Origin: Rhodopila sp. | GTDB taxonomy: Bacteria > Pseudomonadota > Alphaproteobacteria > Acetobacterales > Acetobacteraceae | Assembly: GCA_025355085.1 (NCBI GenBank) | Contig: JANXLQ010000211.1 | Location: 1-32,470 of the forward strand | Reading direction: 5' to 3' | DNA length: 32,470 nt | Shown: piece by piece, positions 1 through 7,539 of the stretch | Numbering within the stretch: position 1 is the stretch's first letter | How the letters are laid out: each line of letters begins with the position of its first letter | Notes under the pieces: generated by a model | Told to the model about the DNA's origin: nothing | What the model saw: the letters and a program-made list of their open reading frames with translations, nothing else | The model's database searches: none | Translations under genes and position numbers: made by a program

Positions 1-1377
1 GTGCGAAGCTGGCGCGTGTACTACCTACAGAACAGCCGCAGCAACGACGTCGCCAATGTGCTTCAGCAGGCGTTCACCCCCGGTCACGTCACGTCCCAAC
101 CCTCACCGGCCGAGAGCGGTTCGACGGCGCCGGGATCACGCAGCAGCCGCCCGGGCAGCGGCGGTTCGGGTGGTGGTGGCGGCATAAGTGGAGGCGGGGG
201 TCGATCCGGCGCCGGCGGACGCGGCAGTCTTGGCAACGGTGGAGAAGGCAACGGCCCGACAGGCGGCGCTTTGGGCGTGTCGGCGCAGACCGGCGGTGAC
301 AGCCAGGACCAGGCGACGATGGCGGCCGGCAATCCTTTGCTTGGCGGCCTCGGCGGTCAACCCGACGCATCGGATTCGTCAGCGCAAAATTACACTATGC
401 GTATCATCCCGAACAACCAAAACAACGCGGTCCTGGTTTACGGCACGTCACAGGAAACCGAGACGGCCGAAGCGATGTTGCGCAAAATCGACGTCCTGCC
501 GCTACAGGTCCAAATTGAGGCGGTGATCGCCGAGGTGACGTTGAACGACGACCTGAAGTACGGCACTCAGTTCTTCTTCAAGTCCCGTGGCGTCAACATT
601 ATCCTCGACAATGCGGCCCAACCTATCACGGCCTTGGCGAACGCCGCCCTCAGCACACGGTTCCCCGGCCTCGCCGCCGGCGGCAACGGCGCCGGGGGCG
701 CCCCGTTCGTGATCTCCGCTCTCCAATCGGTTACCCAGGTGAATGTCCTGTCGTCGCCGCAGCTTTTGGTCATGGACAACCACCCTGCCCGCTTGCAGGT
801 CGGCGCTCTGGTTCCCTATCTGACCCAGACCGGGCAAAGCACGTTGGGGTTCAATGCCCCGATCATCAATTCGATCGATTACCGGGAAACCGGTGTCATT
901 ACGGAGGTGACACCGCGCGTCAACAGCGGCGGGCTGGTCACGCTGGATATCAACCAGGAAGTCAGCAACGTCGATACCCTGGCCACCCAGACCCTTGGTA
1001 TCGCTTCACCGACGTTCTTTGAACGTTCCGTTCGCTCCCGCGTTGTGGTTCAGGACGGCCAGACGATCGGTCTGGCGGGGCTTATTCAGGACAGCTCCTC
1101 CCGGGGCAATCAGGGCATTCCGTGGTTGAAGGACGTTCCGTTTCTGAGTTGGCTGTCCGGCACGCAGGCGAATTCGCGGACGCGTACCGAACTGTTGGTC
1201 CTGATCACCCCCCATGTCATCCGTGATCAGCGGGATGCCCGCGCCGCCACCGAGGAATTACGGGCGGGATTGGCGAATGCGGCTTTGGTGCCCCGGTTGT
1301 TGCAGGGTCTGAAGGCGTCCGGTTCCAGCGATCCCGGTGCCGAACTGCGGCAAAGGCTGAGCCTGGAGCCGCGGTAA
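1..1377 (+). CDS. gspD: Type II secretion secretin GspD, 5'-truncated by the window edge
   Basis: This is the C-terminal part of the outer-membrane secretin that forms the T2SS exit channel. The reading frame is open at base 1, so the GTG there is probably internal and the N0/N1 domains lie upstream. Visible residues 1-30 and 131-165 are the two halves of an N-domain (YYLQNSRSNDVANVLQQ, then MRIIPNNQNNAVLVYG). A Gly/Ser-rich stretch of about 95 residues separates them. The secretin core follows, with VEVTLNDDL-like, NVLSSPQLLVMDN, GALVPYLTQT and LAGLIQDSSS blocks, ending with the family hallmark VPFLSWLSG plus ELLVLITPHVI. After the core there is only a short tail, so an outer-membrane pilotin-binding domain is not obvious. 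Type III or type IV pilus secretins are less likely, given the gsp genes downstream. Confidence 0.93.
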   Translation: MRSWRVYYLQNSRSNDVANVLQQAFTPGHVTSQPSPAESGSTAPGSRSSRPGSGGSGGGGGISGGGGRSGAGGRGSLGNGGEGNGPTGGALGVSAQTGGDSQDQATMAAGNPLLGGLGGQPDASDSSAQNYTMRIIPNNQNNAVLVYGTSQETETAEAMLRKIDVLPLQVQIEAVIAEVTLNDDLKYGTQFFFKSRGVNIILDNAAQPITALANAALSTRFPGLAAGGNGAGGAPFVISALQSVTQVNVLSSPQLLVMDNHPARLQVGALVPYLTQTGQSTLGFNAPIINSIDYRETGVITEVTPRVNSGGLVTLDINQEVSNVDTLATQTLGIASPTFFERSVRSRVVVQDGQTIGLAGLIQDSSSRGNQGIPWLKDVPFLSWLSGTQANSRTRTELLVLITPHVIRDQRDARAATEELRAGLANAALVPRLLQGLKASGSSDPGAELRQRLSLEPR

Positions 1378-1386
1378 GCTGTCAGT

Positions 1387-1553
1387 GGGGGGGGGCCGTT
1401 CTGCCGCGAGTGGGTGCTTGGCCAACGTCTGCATCCTGAACGACAGCCAGCCGGGTGTTGGTCAGCCGGGTGTTGGTCAGCCCCCGGGATTTCAGCGCGC
1501 ACGCAGCCAACCATTTGGCGCATCCCGGATGCAATGTCCGCCGACATCGCGAT
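1387..1553. other. Convergent intergenic stretch between gspD and copC-like gene
   Basis: This non-coding gap separates the ends of two converging genes. It opens with an uninterrupted run of nine G residues (1387-1395) and contains a short tandem repeat, listed separately. I see no convincing hairpin followed by a T-run. Confidence 0.5.
1448..1482. repeat. 15-bp tandem repeat, about 2.3 copies
   Basis: CAGCCGGGTGTTGGT occurs twice head to tail (1448-1462 and 1463-1477), followed by a partial third copy beginning CAGCC. It lies in the gap between gspD and the copC-like gene and is not part of a supported reading frame. Confidence 0.85.
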
Positions 1554-1910
1554 TCACGGCCTGACGCTGAACTCAAAGCGACCACGGCTTCTGTGGCTAT
1601 CGACCGACAATGCGTGCCAATGGACTACATAAGTTCCCGCCGGCAGCTTCAGCAAATCGACCGCGATGCTGTTGCCGTCGCTCATTCGGACTGGACCGGA
1701 GTCCATACGATTACCTTGTTCATCCTGCACTTCGATCACGCTGAAGCGCGGTTCTATTGGAACCGAGAATATCATCGTCACGATAAGCGGGGCGCTTTGC
1801 AGCGTGCTGCCCGCCGAAGGGCTGGCACGCTCCAGAAACGCATGGGCGAACGCCGGTTCGGACCGAACGATCGCAAGGCCGACGATAAGTAGGCAGACCA
1901 GACGCCGCAT
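1554..1910 (-). CDS. CopC-domain periplasmic copper-binding protein
   Basis: This is a 118-residue small secreted protein of the CopC/YobA family, which binds copper in the periplasm. An N-terminal hydrophobic leader ends at AFA, so the mature protein would start with His23 (HAFLERASPSAG). A free N-terminal histidine followed by this motif is the CopC copper-site signature. The C-terminal YVVHWHALSVDSHRSRG matches the second conserved block with its His/Asp ligands. The start is the ATG at 1910, preceded by a GGAAG Shine-Dalgarno; an upstream in-frame ATG at 1973 would put 21 residues before the leader. It diverges from the multicopper oxidase gene and converges on gspD. A fused CopD membrane domain is absent. 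Copper handling is inferred from family and neighbours. Confidence 0.88.
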   Translation of the reverse strand: MRRLVCLLIVGLAIVRSEPAFAHAFLERASPSAGSTLQSAPLIVTMIFSVPIEPRFSVIEVQDEQGNRMDSGPVRMSDGNSIAVDLLKLPAGTYVVHWHALSVDSHRSRGRFEFSVRP

Positions 1911-1964
1911 AGAGACTTCCCTGAAAAGAGCGAACCAAAATGAAGGGTGGATACACGCAGTTTT

Positions 1965-1986
1965 ATTGTACATAATAACTATTATG
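1965..1986 (-). promoter_or_regulatory. Putative promoter with AT-rich dyad operator upstream of copC-like gene
   Basis: A perfect 7-bp inverted repeat with a 2-base spacer (CATAATA-AC-TATTATG, 1971-1986) directly abuts a minus-strand TACAAT (1970-1965), which matches 5 of 6 bases of a -10 hexamer. The spacing puts the dyad just upstream of the -10, where a regulator would control RNA polymerase. The regulator is unknown. The site does not look like a typical GC-rich CueR operator. Confidence 0.4.
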
Positions 1987-2406
1987 AATTCATTTCATAT
2001 TTTCGCGAGGACGGTTGCCTGGATGACGCGCCAACCCCGCTTGCCTCCGGCTGATCGGCAATTCCGTTTTATTGTCGGCGACGCGGAACGACCGCACGTT
2101 GTTACGTAACCCTGTACGATAAGTAAACGTACATACCCCGGTAGGTTTTTTCATCCGACATTCCATATCTATTTAGTGATCGAACAGAAACCATAAATAT
2201 ATTGATTTGATAACTTTGCGCTGTAGTATTTCGCAATCGACCCCGTCACTCTCAACGAAAGCCTTAATAGCGAGGCAAATTCCGATGTTATAGACGATGC
2301 CTCTCTCCGCTAAGAAAGAGCTGCGTTCGTCCACCCCCTATCCCGAATGCGCGCCCATGAACCGAGTGGTTTTTTTCCCCATAATGCCGGCCGACAGGAA
2401 TTAGCA
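1987..2406 (+). promoter_or_regulatory. Divergent intergenic region with candidate promoter for multicopper oxidase
   Basis: This AT-rich stretch of over 400 bases lies between the divergent copC-like and oxidase genes and holds no supported gene. A candidate sigma-70-type promoter is TTGATT (2202-2207), 16 bases, TAGTAT (2224-2229). That would leave a leader of roughly 170 bases before the ATG at 2407. Confidence 0.35.
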
Positions 2407-4323
2407 ATGACAAGTTGGAAAGATAAGGTCGCGCTGACGGCTCAGCGTAACAGACAAGAGATTGTTAAAGCCAAATTGAGCCGGCGGGAGATGATGCGTC
2501 TGGGCCTGCTTACAGCGGGCGGCAGCCTGATCGTCAAAGCGGGCCTGAGTTCCCGGGCGTTCGGTCAGCCGACAGCGGCCAGCCTCGCCGACCCCGATAC
2601 GACCCTGAGTCGTATGCCGGCAAGTCCGCCGATAAAGCCGTTCGTGCAGCAAATGCCGCGCCTGACGTTGAAAAAGCCAATTAAGTCCAATCAGATGACC
2701 GCTGGCCTGCCGGACCCGATAACCGGCAAAGCACTGCTTCTGCCGTGCGACGGCACCACGCCGATCGACGGCGCGACGAAGCGAATCGACCATCAATACT
2801 ATAAACACAATCCCAATGTTGAGGGTGCCTTCATCGACAAGTTCGGGGAAACGAAGTTCTACGAACTGGAGATGAAAGAAGCACACATAAAATTACATCC
2901 CGACTATGGAGCCTCAAAGGTCTGGGGCTTCGACGGACAGGTTCCCGGGCCACTGTTCCGCGCGAAATACGGCGAACCCGCCATGGTACGATTCAAGAAC
3001 CACCTTCCGTCGGTCAGGATACCGCAGGCGTTCGGCATCGCCGAAATGACCACCCATCTGCACAACGGACACACCCCATCGGAGAGCGATGGCAATCCGG
3101 TCAACTACTTTAACTCGGTTAACGATCCGAACGCGGTAAACCCGCTTGGTTTCAAGGACCAGCATTATCCAAATGTGAAGGCCGGATACACCAAACGTGG
3201 CGATCTTTCCGGCGACCCGACCGAGGCACTCGGTTCACTCTGGTATCATGACCATCATCTCGATTTCACTGCTCAGAACGTCTATAAGGGCATGTTCGGC
3301 TGTTACAACCTGTTCGACGAACTGGACACCGGCGACGGTACCGGCCTTCGACTGCCGCATGATGACTTCGATGTTCCGATCATGTTCAATGATTTCCTGT
3401 TCGATCAGGATTGCCAGACGGTTTTCGACTTGTTCAACCTGGATGGCATCCTTGGTGACCGGTTCGCAGCAAACGGTGCGATCCAGCCTAAACTGGAAGT
3501 CGAGAAACGCCGCTACCGGTTCCGGCTGTACGCTCCCGGTCCATCCCGCTGGTGGGAGTTTGCTCTTTGGGACGGCACGAACTACTTGCCGTTCTGGCAG
3601 ATTTCCAGCGACGGCAACCTTCTGCCTAACGCGATCCAGGTTACCAGCACACGCATCGCCGTGGCCGAGCGAACCGACATTATCGTTGACTTCAGCAAGA
3701 TCAAGGCGCGACGCATCTACCTCGTCAACCGGCTGGAGCAGGTGAACGGACGCGGACCGACCGGCAGGATTCTTAACCCGGGCCAGCCGATTATTCAGAT
3801 CAACCTGACATTGCCATTGTCGAGTACCGATGACAGTGCGGACCCCTCGGCCGGTCAGGCCGGCATCGTTGGAATGCCGCTGCGCCCGCTGCCCGATCCG
3901 GACTGGAAGGCTTTACAGGCGAAGGCCGCCAAATTGCCGACCCGCACCTGGCGGTTCGAACGTGGCAGTGGCGGCTGGATGGTCAACGGCAAGTTTTTTG
4001 ATGAGAACGTTGTCAGTGCCGCCATTCCGCAGGAATCGGAAGAAGTGTGGGTCATTCAAAATCCCGGTGGAAGCTGGCGCCATCCGGTGCATATCCACTT
4101 CGAAGAGCACCGTGTGCTGTCGCGCAACGGTGTGCCGGTCAAGCCAAACACTCAGATTAACGCGAGTGTGGACTACGCCCGCAAGGATGTGATCGAACTC
4201 AACACGAACGAAGAAGTCCGTATCTTCATGCGGTTTAGAGACATGAAGGGTCGTTACGTTATGCACTGTCATAACGTAGTACACGAGGACCACGCCATGA
4301 TGATCCGCTGGGACATCGTCTAA
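2407..4323 (+). CDS. CotA/bilirubin oxidase-type multicopper oxidase with Tat leader
   Basis: This 638-residue blue multicopper oxidase couples one-electron oxidation of a substrate to reduction of O2 to water. All four copper-ligand blocks are present: HLHNGH (residues 217-222), HDHH (281-284), HPVHIHF (559-565) and MHCHNVVHEDHAMM (619-632). Cys621 and the late Met fit the type 1 site. HTPSESDGNP and LWYHDH resemble CotA-type enzymes rather than the CopA/CueO group, and no Met-rich insert is seen. SRREMMRLG near residue 25 followed by a hydrophobic stretch is a Tat-like signal, so the protein would be exported folded. The ATG at 2407 is preferred because AGGAA precedes it; an in-frame ATG at 2347 lacks such a site. 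The SCO-like gene follows about 70 bases downstream, which suggests co-transcription. The substrate cannot be deduced. Confidence 0.93.
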   Translation: MTSWKDKVALTAQRNRQEIVKAKLSRREMMRLGLLTAGGSLIVKAGLSSRAFGQPTAASLADPDTTLSRMPASPPIKPFVQQMPRLTLKKPIKSNQMTAGLPDPITGKALLLPCDGTTPIDGATKRIDHQYYKHNPNVEGAFIDKFGETKFYELEMKEAHIKLHPDYGASKVWGFDGQVPGPLFRAKYGEPAMVRFKNHLPSVRIPQAFGIAEMTTHLHNGHTPSESDGNPVNYFNSVNDPNAVNPLGFKDQHYPNVKAGYTKRGDLSGDPTEALGSLWYHDHHLDFTAQNVYKGMFGCYNLFDELDTGDGTGLRLPHDDFDVPIMFNDFLFDQDCQTVFDLFNLDGILGDRFAANGAIQPKLEVEKRRYRFRLYAPGPSRWWEFALWDGTNYLPFWQISSDGNLLPNAIQVTSTRIAVAERTDIIVDFSKIKARRIYLVNRLEQVNGRGPTGRILNPGQPIIQINLTLPLSSTDDSADPSAGQAGIVGMPLRPLPDPDWKALQAKAAKLPTRTWRFERGSGGWMVNGKFFDENVVSAAIPQESEEVWVIQNPGGSWRHPVHIHFEEHRVLSRNGVPVKPNTQINASVDYARKDVIELNTNEEVRIFMRFRDMKGRYVMHCHNVVHEDHAMMIRWDIV

Positions 4324-4392
4324 TTCTACAACGATCGGCGCTCGGTTTCACTGCGGGCCGAGCGCCACGGTATCGGACTTTGAAGGAACAGG

Positions 4393-4992
4393 ATGATGGA
4401 CAGACGGGCATTCTTCGCCGGGGCCGCCGCTACCGCTTTGGTTCCCTTCGCCGTTACTCAACCGGCGATGGCCGGGAAACTGCCGCAGGACGGCGCCGAA
4501 TGGTTCACCAATGTCGAGGTGAAGACACACGACGGCCAGACGTTGCGGTTCTATGACGACGTGATGAAGGGGAAAATCCTTCTCATCAATTTCTTCTTCA
4601 CGTCCTGCGACAATGTCTGTCCGCTGATGACGGAAAACCTTGCCCGCGTGCAGGAATTGCTGGGCGCCAGGGTGGGCCAGGACATCCGAATGGTTTCGAT
4701 ATCACTGCAACCTGAGCATGATACGCCGGAGGTGATGGCAGCCTACGCGAAGGGTTATGGCGTCGGACCCGGATGGCTGTTCCTGACCGGCAGGAAAGAC
4801 GATATCGAACTATTGCGCCATCGCCTCGGCTTCGTGGATTCCAATCCGGTCACGGACGCCGATCCGGAGCAGCACATCGGCACCGTCCGTATCGCCAACG
4901 AACCGATGCATCGCTGGGCAATGAGCCCGGCGCTGCTGAACCCACCGGCTCTTATACGCGCCATAAAACGGGTATTGCCGGAGTTCTCCTAG
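4393..4992 (+). CDS. SCO1/SenC-family copper chaperone (thioredoxin fold)
   Basis: This 199-residue SCO1/SenC protein belongs to a family that delivers copper to the CuA site of cytochrome oxidases, or acts as a thiol-redox partner. The metal and redox motif CDNVC is at Cys72/Cys76 within INFFFTSCDNVCPLMTENL, and the conserved downstream histidine fits His161 (EQHIGTVRI). The N-terminus MMDRRAFFAGAAATALVPFA looks like a Tat or lipid-free Sec leader rather than the usual membrane anchor. Two adjacent ATGs (4393, 4396) follow AGGAACAGG. The gene sits between the multicopper oxidase and gspH, ending only 3 bases before the gspH ATG. A role in loading copper into the adjacent oxidase is an inference from this position. 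Confidence 0.9.
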   Translation: MMDRRAFFAGAAATALVPFAVTQPAMAGKLPQDGAEWFTNVEVKTHDGQTLRFYDDVMKGKILLINFFFTSCDNVCPLMTENLARVQELLGARVGQDIRMVSISLQPEHDTPEVMAAYAKGYGVGPGWLFLTGRKDDIELLRHRLGFVDSNPVTDADPEQHIGTVRIANEPMHRWAMSPALLNPPALIRAIKRVLPEFS

Positions 4993-4995
4993 GTA

Positions 4996-5493
4996 ATGGC
5001 AGCATGCAGCCTATCGACCCGAAACAGCGCCCGGTTGCGTGCATCCGCCTCCGTCGCGGAAGGGGGCTTCACGCTGCTCGAAACCCTTATCGTCGTCACG
5101 ATCATGGGACTGACGCTTGGTCTTTTGGTGGGTCGCGGTCCGGTGCGAAGCCAGACGCTCGAAATGCGGGCAGCGGTGAACGACGTCGCCCGAGGATTGC
5201 GACGGGCACGATCCAATGCGATCGTCACGAACAATCCGTCCCGCCTGACGATGGATTTGACACAGCATAATTTCCGGATCGACAACGGCGCCCCGACCGC
5301 CCTGCCCGCATTTTTGACCATCGCCATGACCGCTGTTTCGCAGGAGACAGCAGGTCACCAACTGGCCGCCATTCGTTTCAATAGCGACGGCAGCGCGACG
5401 GGGGGGCGGATCGACCTGACCGATGGTCAGCGCCGCGCCCGGGTCGGTGTCGATTGGATGACGGGGCGTATCAGCGTAATACAGGTTCCATGA
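4996..5493 (+). CDS. gspH: Type II secretion minor pseudopilin GspH
   Basis: This 165-residue minor pseudopilin belongs to the T2SS periplasmic pseudopilus. The prepilin peptidase site is G24|FTLLE with Glu29 at mature position +5, followed by a hydrophobic helix (TLIVVTIMGLTLGLLVG). The region after it (EMRAAVNDVARGLRRARSNAIVTN) is typical of GspH/FimT. The leader of 24 residues is long; an in-frame TTG at codon 14 would give a shorter one but has no better ribosome site. The start lies 3 bases after the SCO stop, suggesting coupled translation, and the stop overlaps the gspO start. Confidence 0.9.
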   Translation: MAACSLSTRNSARLRASASVAEGGFTLLETLIVVTIMGLTLGLLVGRGPVRSQTLEMRAAVNDVARGLRRARSNAIVTNNPSRLTMDLTQHNFRIDNGAPTALPAFLTIAMTAVSQETAGHQLAAIRFNSDGSATGGRIDLTDGQRRARVGVDWMTGRISVIQVP

Positions 5494-6272
5494 CAGAGAA
5501 TTTCAATGTGCCCAATTGGATTTTGCCGCTTATACTGGCGCCCTTTATCGGCAGCTTCGCGGGGGTACTGATCCAACGGTTGCCAGCCGGGAAGCCGGTG
5601 GGATGGGCACGTTCCCGCTGCGATGCCTGCGGTCATGTGCTGGGGCCATGCGAACTCGTGCCGTTCGTTAGCTTTGCCGCACTGCGGGCACGTTGCCGTT
5701 GGTGCCACACACGTATTCCCTTCGGTCATCTGGCAACCGAGCTTGCTTGCTTCGGGATTGCTGTTGGTGCGGTGCTGGTGGAAGCCGATATCGCACTTGT
5801 TTGGCTGGATTGTATCTTGGGATGGACTCTGCTGACCCTCGCCTGGATCGACTGGGAGCATATGCTGCTGCCTGACGTGTTGACGCTGCCTTTGGTTGTC
5901 GCGGGCTTCGGCGCGACGCTGATGCGTGACCCCTCGGCCATCACGGAACATGCGTTAGCCGCGGCGGCGGGCTATCTCGCATTTCGTGCCATTGAGATCG
6001 GCTATCGAAGGCTGCGCGGCCGCGATGGCCTCGGCCAGGGCGACGCCAAGTTAATGGCGGCAGCGGGCGCCTGGCTGGGGCTTATGGCCCTTCCAACGGT
6101 CGTCTTCACCGCCGCCGTGTTCGGCCTGCTGATTGCCGCCGCCTTGCGCATCATGGGGAACACCCTGCATGCCGGCTTCGCGATCCCATTCGGTCCGCCC
6201 TTGTGCGCGGCCATCGCCGCCGCCTGGATGGGGTTCGATCCCATCTTCATGCTGATGGACAAGCTACAATGA
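5490..6272 (+). CDS. gspO: Prepilin peptidase GspO (PilD family)
   Basis: This 260-residue inner-membrane aspartic protease and methylase processes the pseudopilins encoded around it. Two CxxC pairs (Cys44/47 and Cys69/72) form the cytoplasmic zinc-binding region. The catalytic aspartates sit in AWIDWEHMLLPD and in the GxGDxK motif (GQGDAKLMAA). Several hydrophobic segments follow, as expected for PilD. The start ATG at 5490 overlaps the gspH stop by the ATGA arrangement; an in-frame GTG or ATG upstream would extend into gspH. Having the peptidase inside the gsp locus means the system carries its own maturation enzyme. Confidence 0.94.
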   Translation: MTENFNVPNWILPLILAPFIGSFAGVLIQRLPAGKPVGWARSRCDACGHVLGPCELVPFVSFAALRARCRWCHTRIPFGHLATELACFGIAVGAVLVEADIALVWLDCILGWTLLTLAWIDWEHMLLPDVLTLPLVVAGFGATLMRDPSAITEHALAAAAGYLAFRAIEIGYRRLRGRDGLGQGDAKLMAAAGAWLGLMALPTVVFTAAVFGLLIAAALRIMGNTLHAGFAIPFGPPLCAAIAAAWMGFDPIFMLMDKLQ

Positions 6273-6688
6273 GGCGTGCCGGCGAGGGTGGCTTCAGCCT
6301 GCTGGAGGTGCTGATCGCCGTCGTTATCGCCGGCATCGCGCTCGCCACCGTATTTCAGGCGGCTGCCGAAACCATGCGATCCACCGCAATCGCGACACAC
6401 TATCAGCAGGCGGTGTTAAGAGCGCGGTCCCACCTGGATGGTATCGCCGCGAACCTGATGCCGGGCGACCAGGAGGGAGACGACGGGGGAGGATTCCGCT
6501 GGCACACCCTGGTGCGCGCGACTGACTCGACCGGCAAGCAGGATGCGGGCGGCAAGCCACTGATGAACGTAGATACACTGGTCGTGACTTTGTATGACCT
6601 CACCGTTTGGATCGGCTGGAGAGACGGCCACCAAGAGCGTCAGGTGCGCCTGGACAGTCAGCGGCTTCTGACCTCGGCACCCGAGTGA
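6269..6688 (+). CDS. gspI: Type II secretion minor pseudopilin GspI
   Basis: This 139-residue minor pseudopilin has the cleavage site G8|FSLLE (Glu13 at +5) and the helix VLIAVVIAGIALATVFQAA. It would form the pseudopilus tip complex with GspJ and GspK. Its length, its place after gspO, and the motif AETMRSTAIATHYQQAVLRARSHLD suit GspI. The ATG overlaps the gspO stop (ATGA). The stretch after residue 60 is Gly/Asp-rich (PGDQEGDDGGGF). Confidence 0.85.
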   Translation: MRRAGEGGFSLLEVLIAVVIAGIALATVFQAAAETMRSTAIATHYQQAVLRARSHLDGIAANLMPGDQEGDDGGGFRWHTLVRATDSTGKQDAGGKPLMNVDTLVVTLYDLTVWIGWRDGHQERQVRLDSQRLLTSAPE

Positions 6689-6730
6689 TCTTACCAGGGG
6701 ATTGGTCCGAATGACGGCGGGCAGCACTAC

Positions 6731-6846
6731 TTAGACCATGATCGTTTGAGGTTGAACCCTCTTCCGTGCCGATCATGGTCTAATTCTATGTTTAATCGCG
6801 TGCTTCACGTTTAAGGATGAAGCAACCTCAATCGATCACGCTCTAA
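6731..6846. repeat. Palindromic intergenic element (REP/MITE-like)
   Basis: A 14-bp perfect inverted repeat (TTAGACCATGATCG at 6731-6744, CGATCATGGTCTAA at 6770-6783) is followed by a third, divergent copy of the same end, in the inverted orientation (CGATCACGCTCTAA, 6833-6846). The sequence after the first end (TTTGAGGTTGAA) recurs in inverted form before the last (CAACCTCAAT). So the whole block is bounded by related ends facing each other. Such GATCATG...CTCTAA ends are common in alphaproteobacterial intergenic repeats, a statement from memory. It fills the gap that breaks the gspI-gspJ chain. Confidence 0.75.
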
Positions 6847-6942
6847 CCGGAAACGATCGCCGTCCGGTCAATTCCTGGCGATACTCAACCGTCACGACGT
6901 TCCGAAGTGGTCTTGCCCGGGGCTTGTTGCTATGATTTCGCA

Positions 6943-7539
6943 ATGAACAAACGGAACATGGCCGGCTTCACATTGCTGGAAACCCTGGTTGCGCTCGTCG
7001 TGCTGGGTTTCCTGACAGCAGGCCTTGCCGAGGGGGTTCGGTTCGGCGTCGCCGCCTGGCAAACACAAACCCAAAAGGCGGCGGAACGAAGCGATTTGGA
7101 TGCCACGGACCGAACACTGCGCAACCTGATGACCGGCATGAGCCAGGGCGGTTTCAGCGCGCGGGGACCGGCCATGGTGGGAACGTCTCGGGCCATCGTG
7201 TTTTCCACAACACTGCCGCAGGCGGCGGACGCGATGCGCACGCGGGAGGCTGACGTGACATTGAACGTTGATGACGGCCACCGCATGCAGGTGCAATGGC
7301 TGCCGCATTATCGCAACCGAATCGCCCGGCCGCCCCCGCCGGAGAATGTCGTCCTCCGAAATGACGTCGATCACCTGGAGATCGCATACTGGCAATCCGC
7401 GAAAGCCGGCTGGCAGAGCGAATGGTCCGAGAACACACTTCCCAAACTGATCCGGATTCGCGTGGTTCCGCATCGCCAGGGTGGCCATGCGGGGCCGGAC
7501 ATCGTTATTGCACCGATGCGTGATCGGTGGCGGCAATGA
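6943..7539 (+). CDS. gspJ: Type II secretion minor pseudopilin GspJ
   Basis: This 198-residue minor pseudopilin has a short basic leader (MNKRNMAG) before |FTLLETLVALVVLGFLTAGLAEG, cleaved after Gly8 with Glu13 at +5. The size, the RTLRNLMTGMS block and its position directly before gspK fit GspJ. The ATG at 6943 gives a canonical leader and is preferred over a GTG at 6907; no strong Shine-Dalgarno is visible for either. Its stop overlaps the gspK start. The palindromic element lies just upstream, so transcription from gspI must pass through that element. Confidence 0.87.
   Translation: MNKRNMAGFTLLETLVALVVLGFLTAGLAEGVRFGVAAWQTQTQKAAERSDLDATDRTLRNLMTGMSQGGFSARGPAMVGTSRAIVFSTTLPQAADAMRTREADVTLNVDDGHRMQVQWLPHYRNRIARPPPPENVVLRNDVDHLEIAYWQSAKAGWQSEWSENTLPKLIRIRVVPHRQGGHAGPDIVIAPMRDRWRQ

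Noticed and set aside
84-526. Several long open frames on both strands across the Gly-rich part of gspD
   Set aside because: They are shadows of GC-rich low-complexity coding sequence; their translations are Pro/Arg/Ala-rich with no domain and no ribosome site.
1387-1395. Run of nine G residues as a phase-variation tract
   Set aside because: It lies downstream of gspD and of the copC-like stop, outside any gene or promoter, so length change would have no evident effect.
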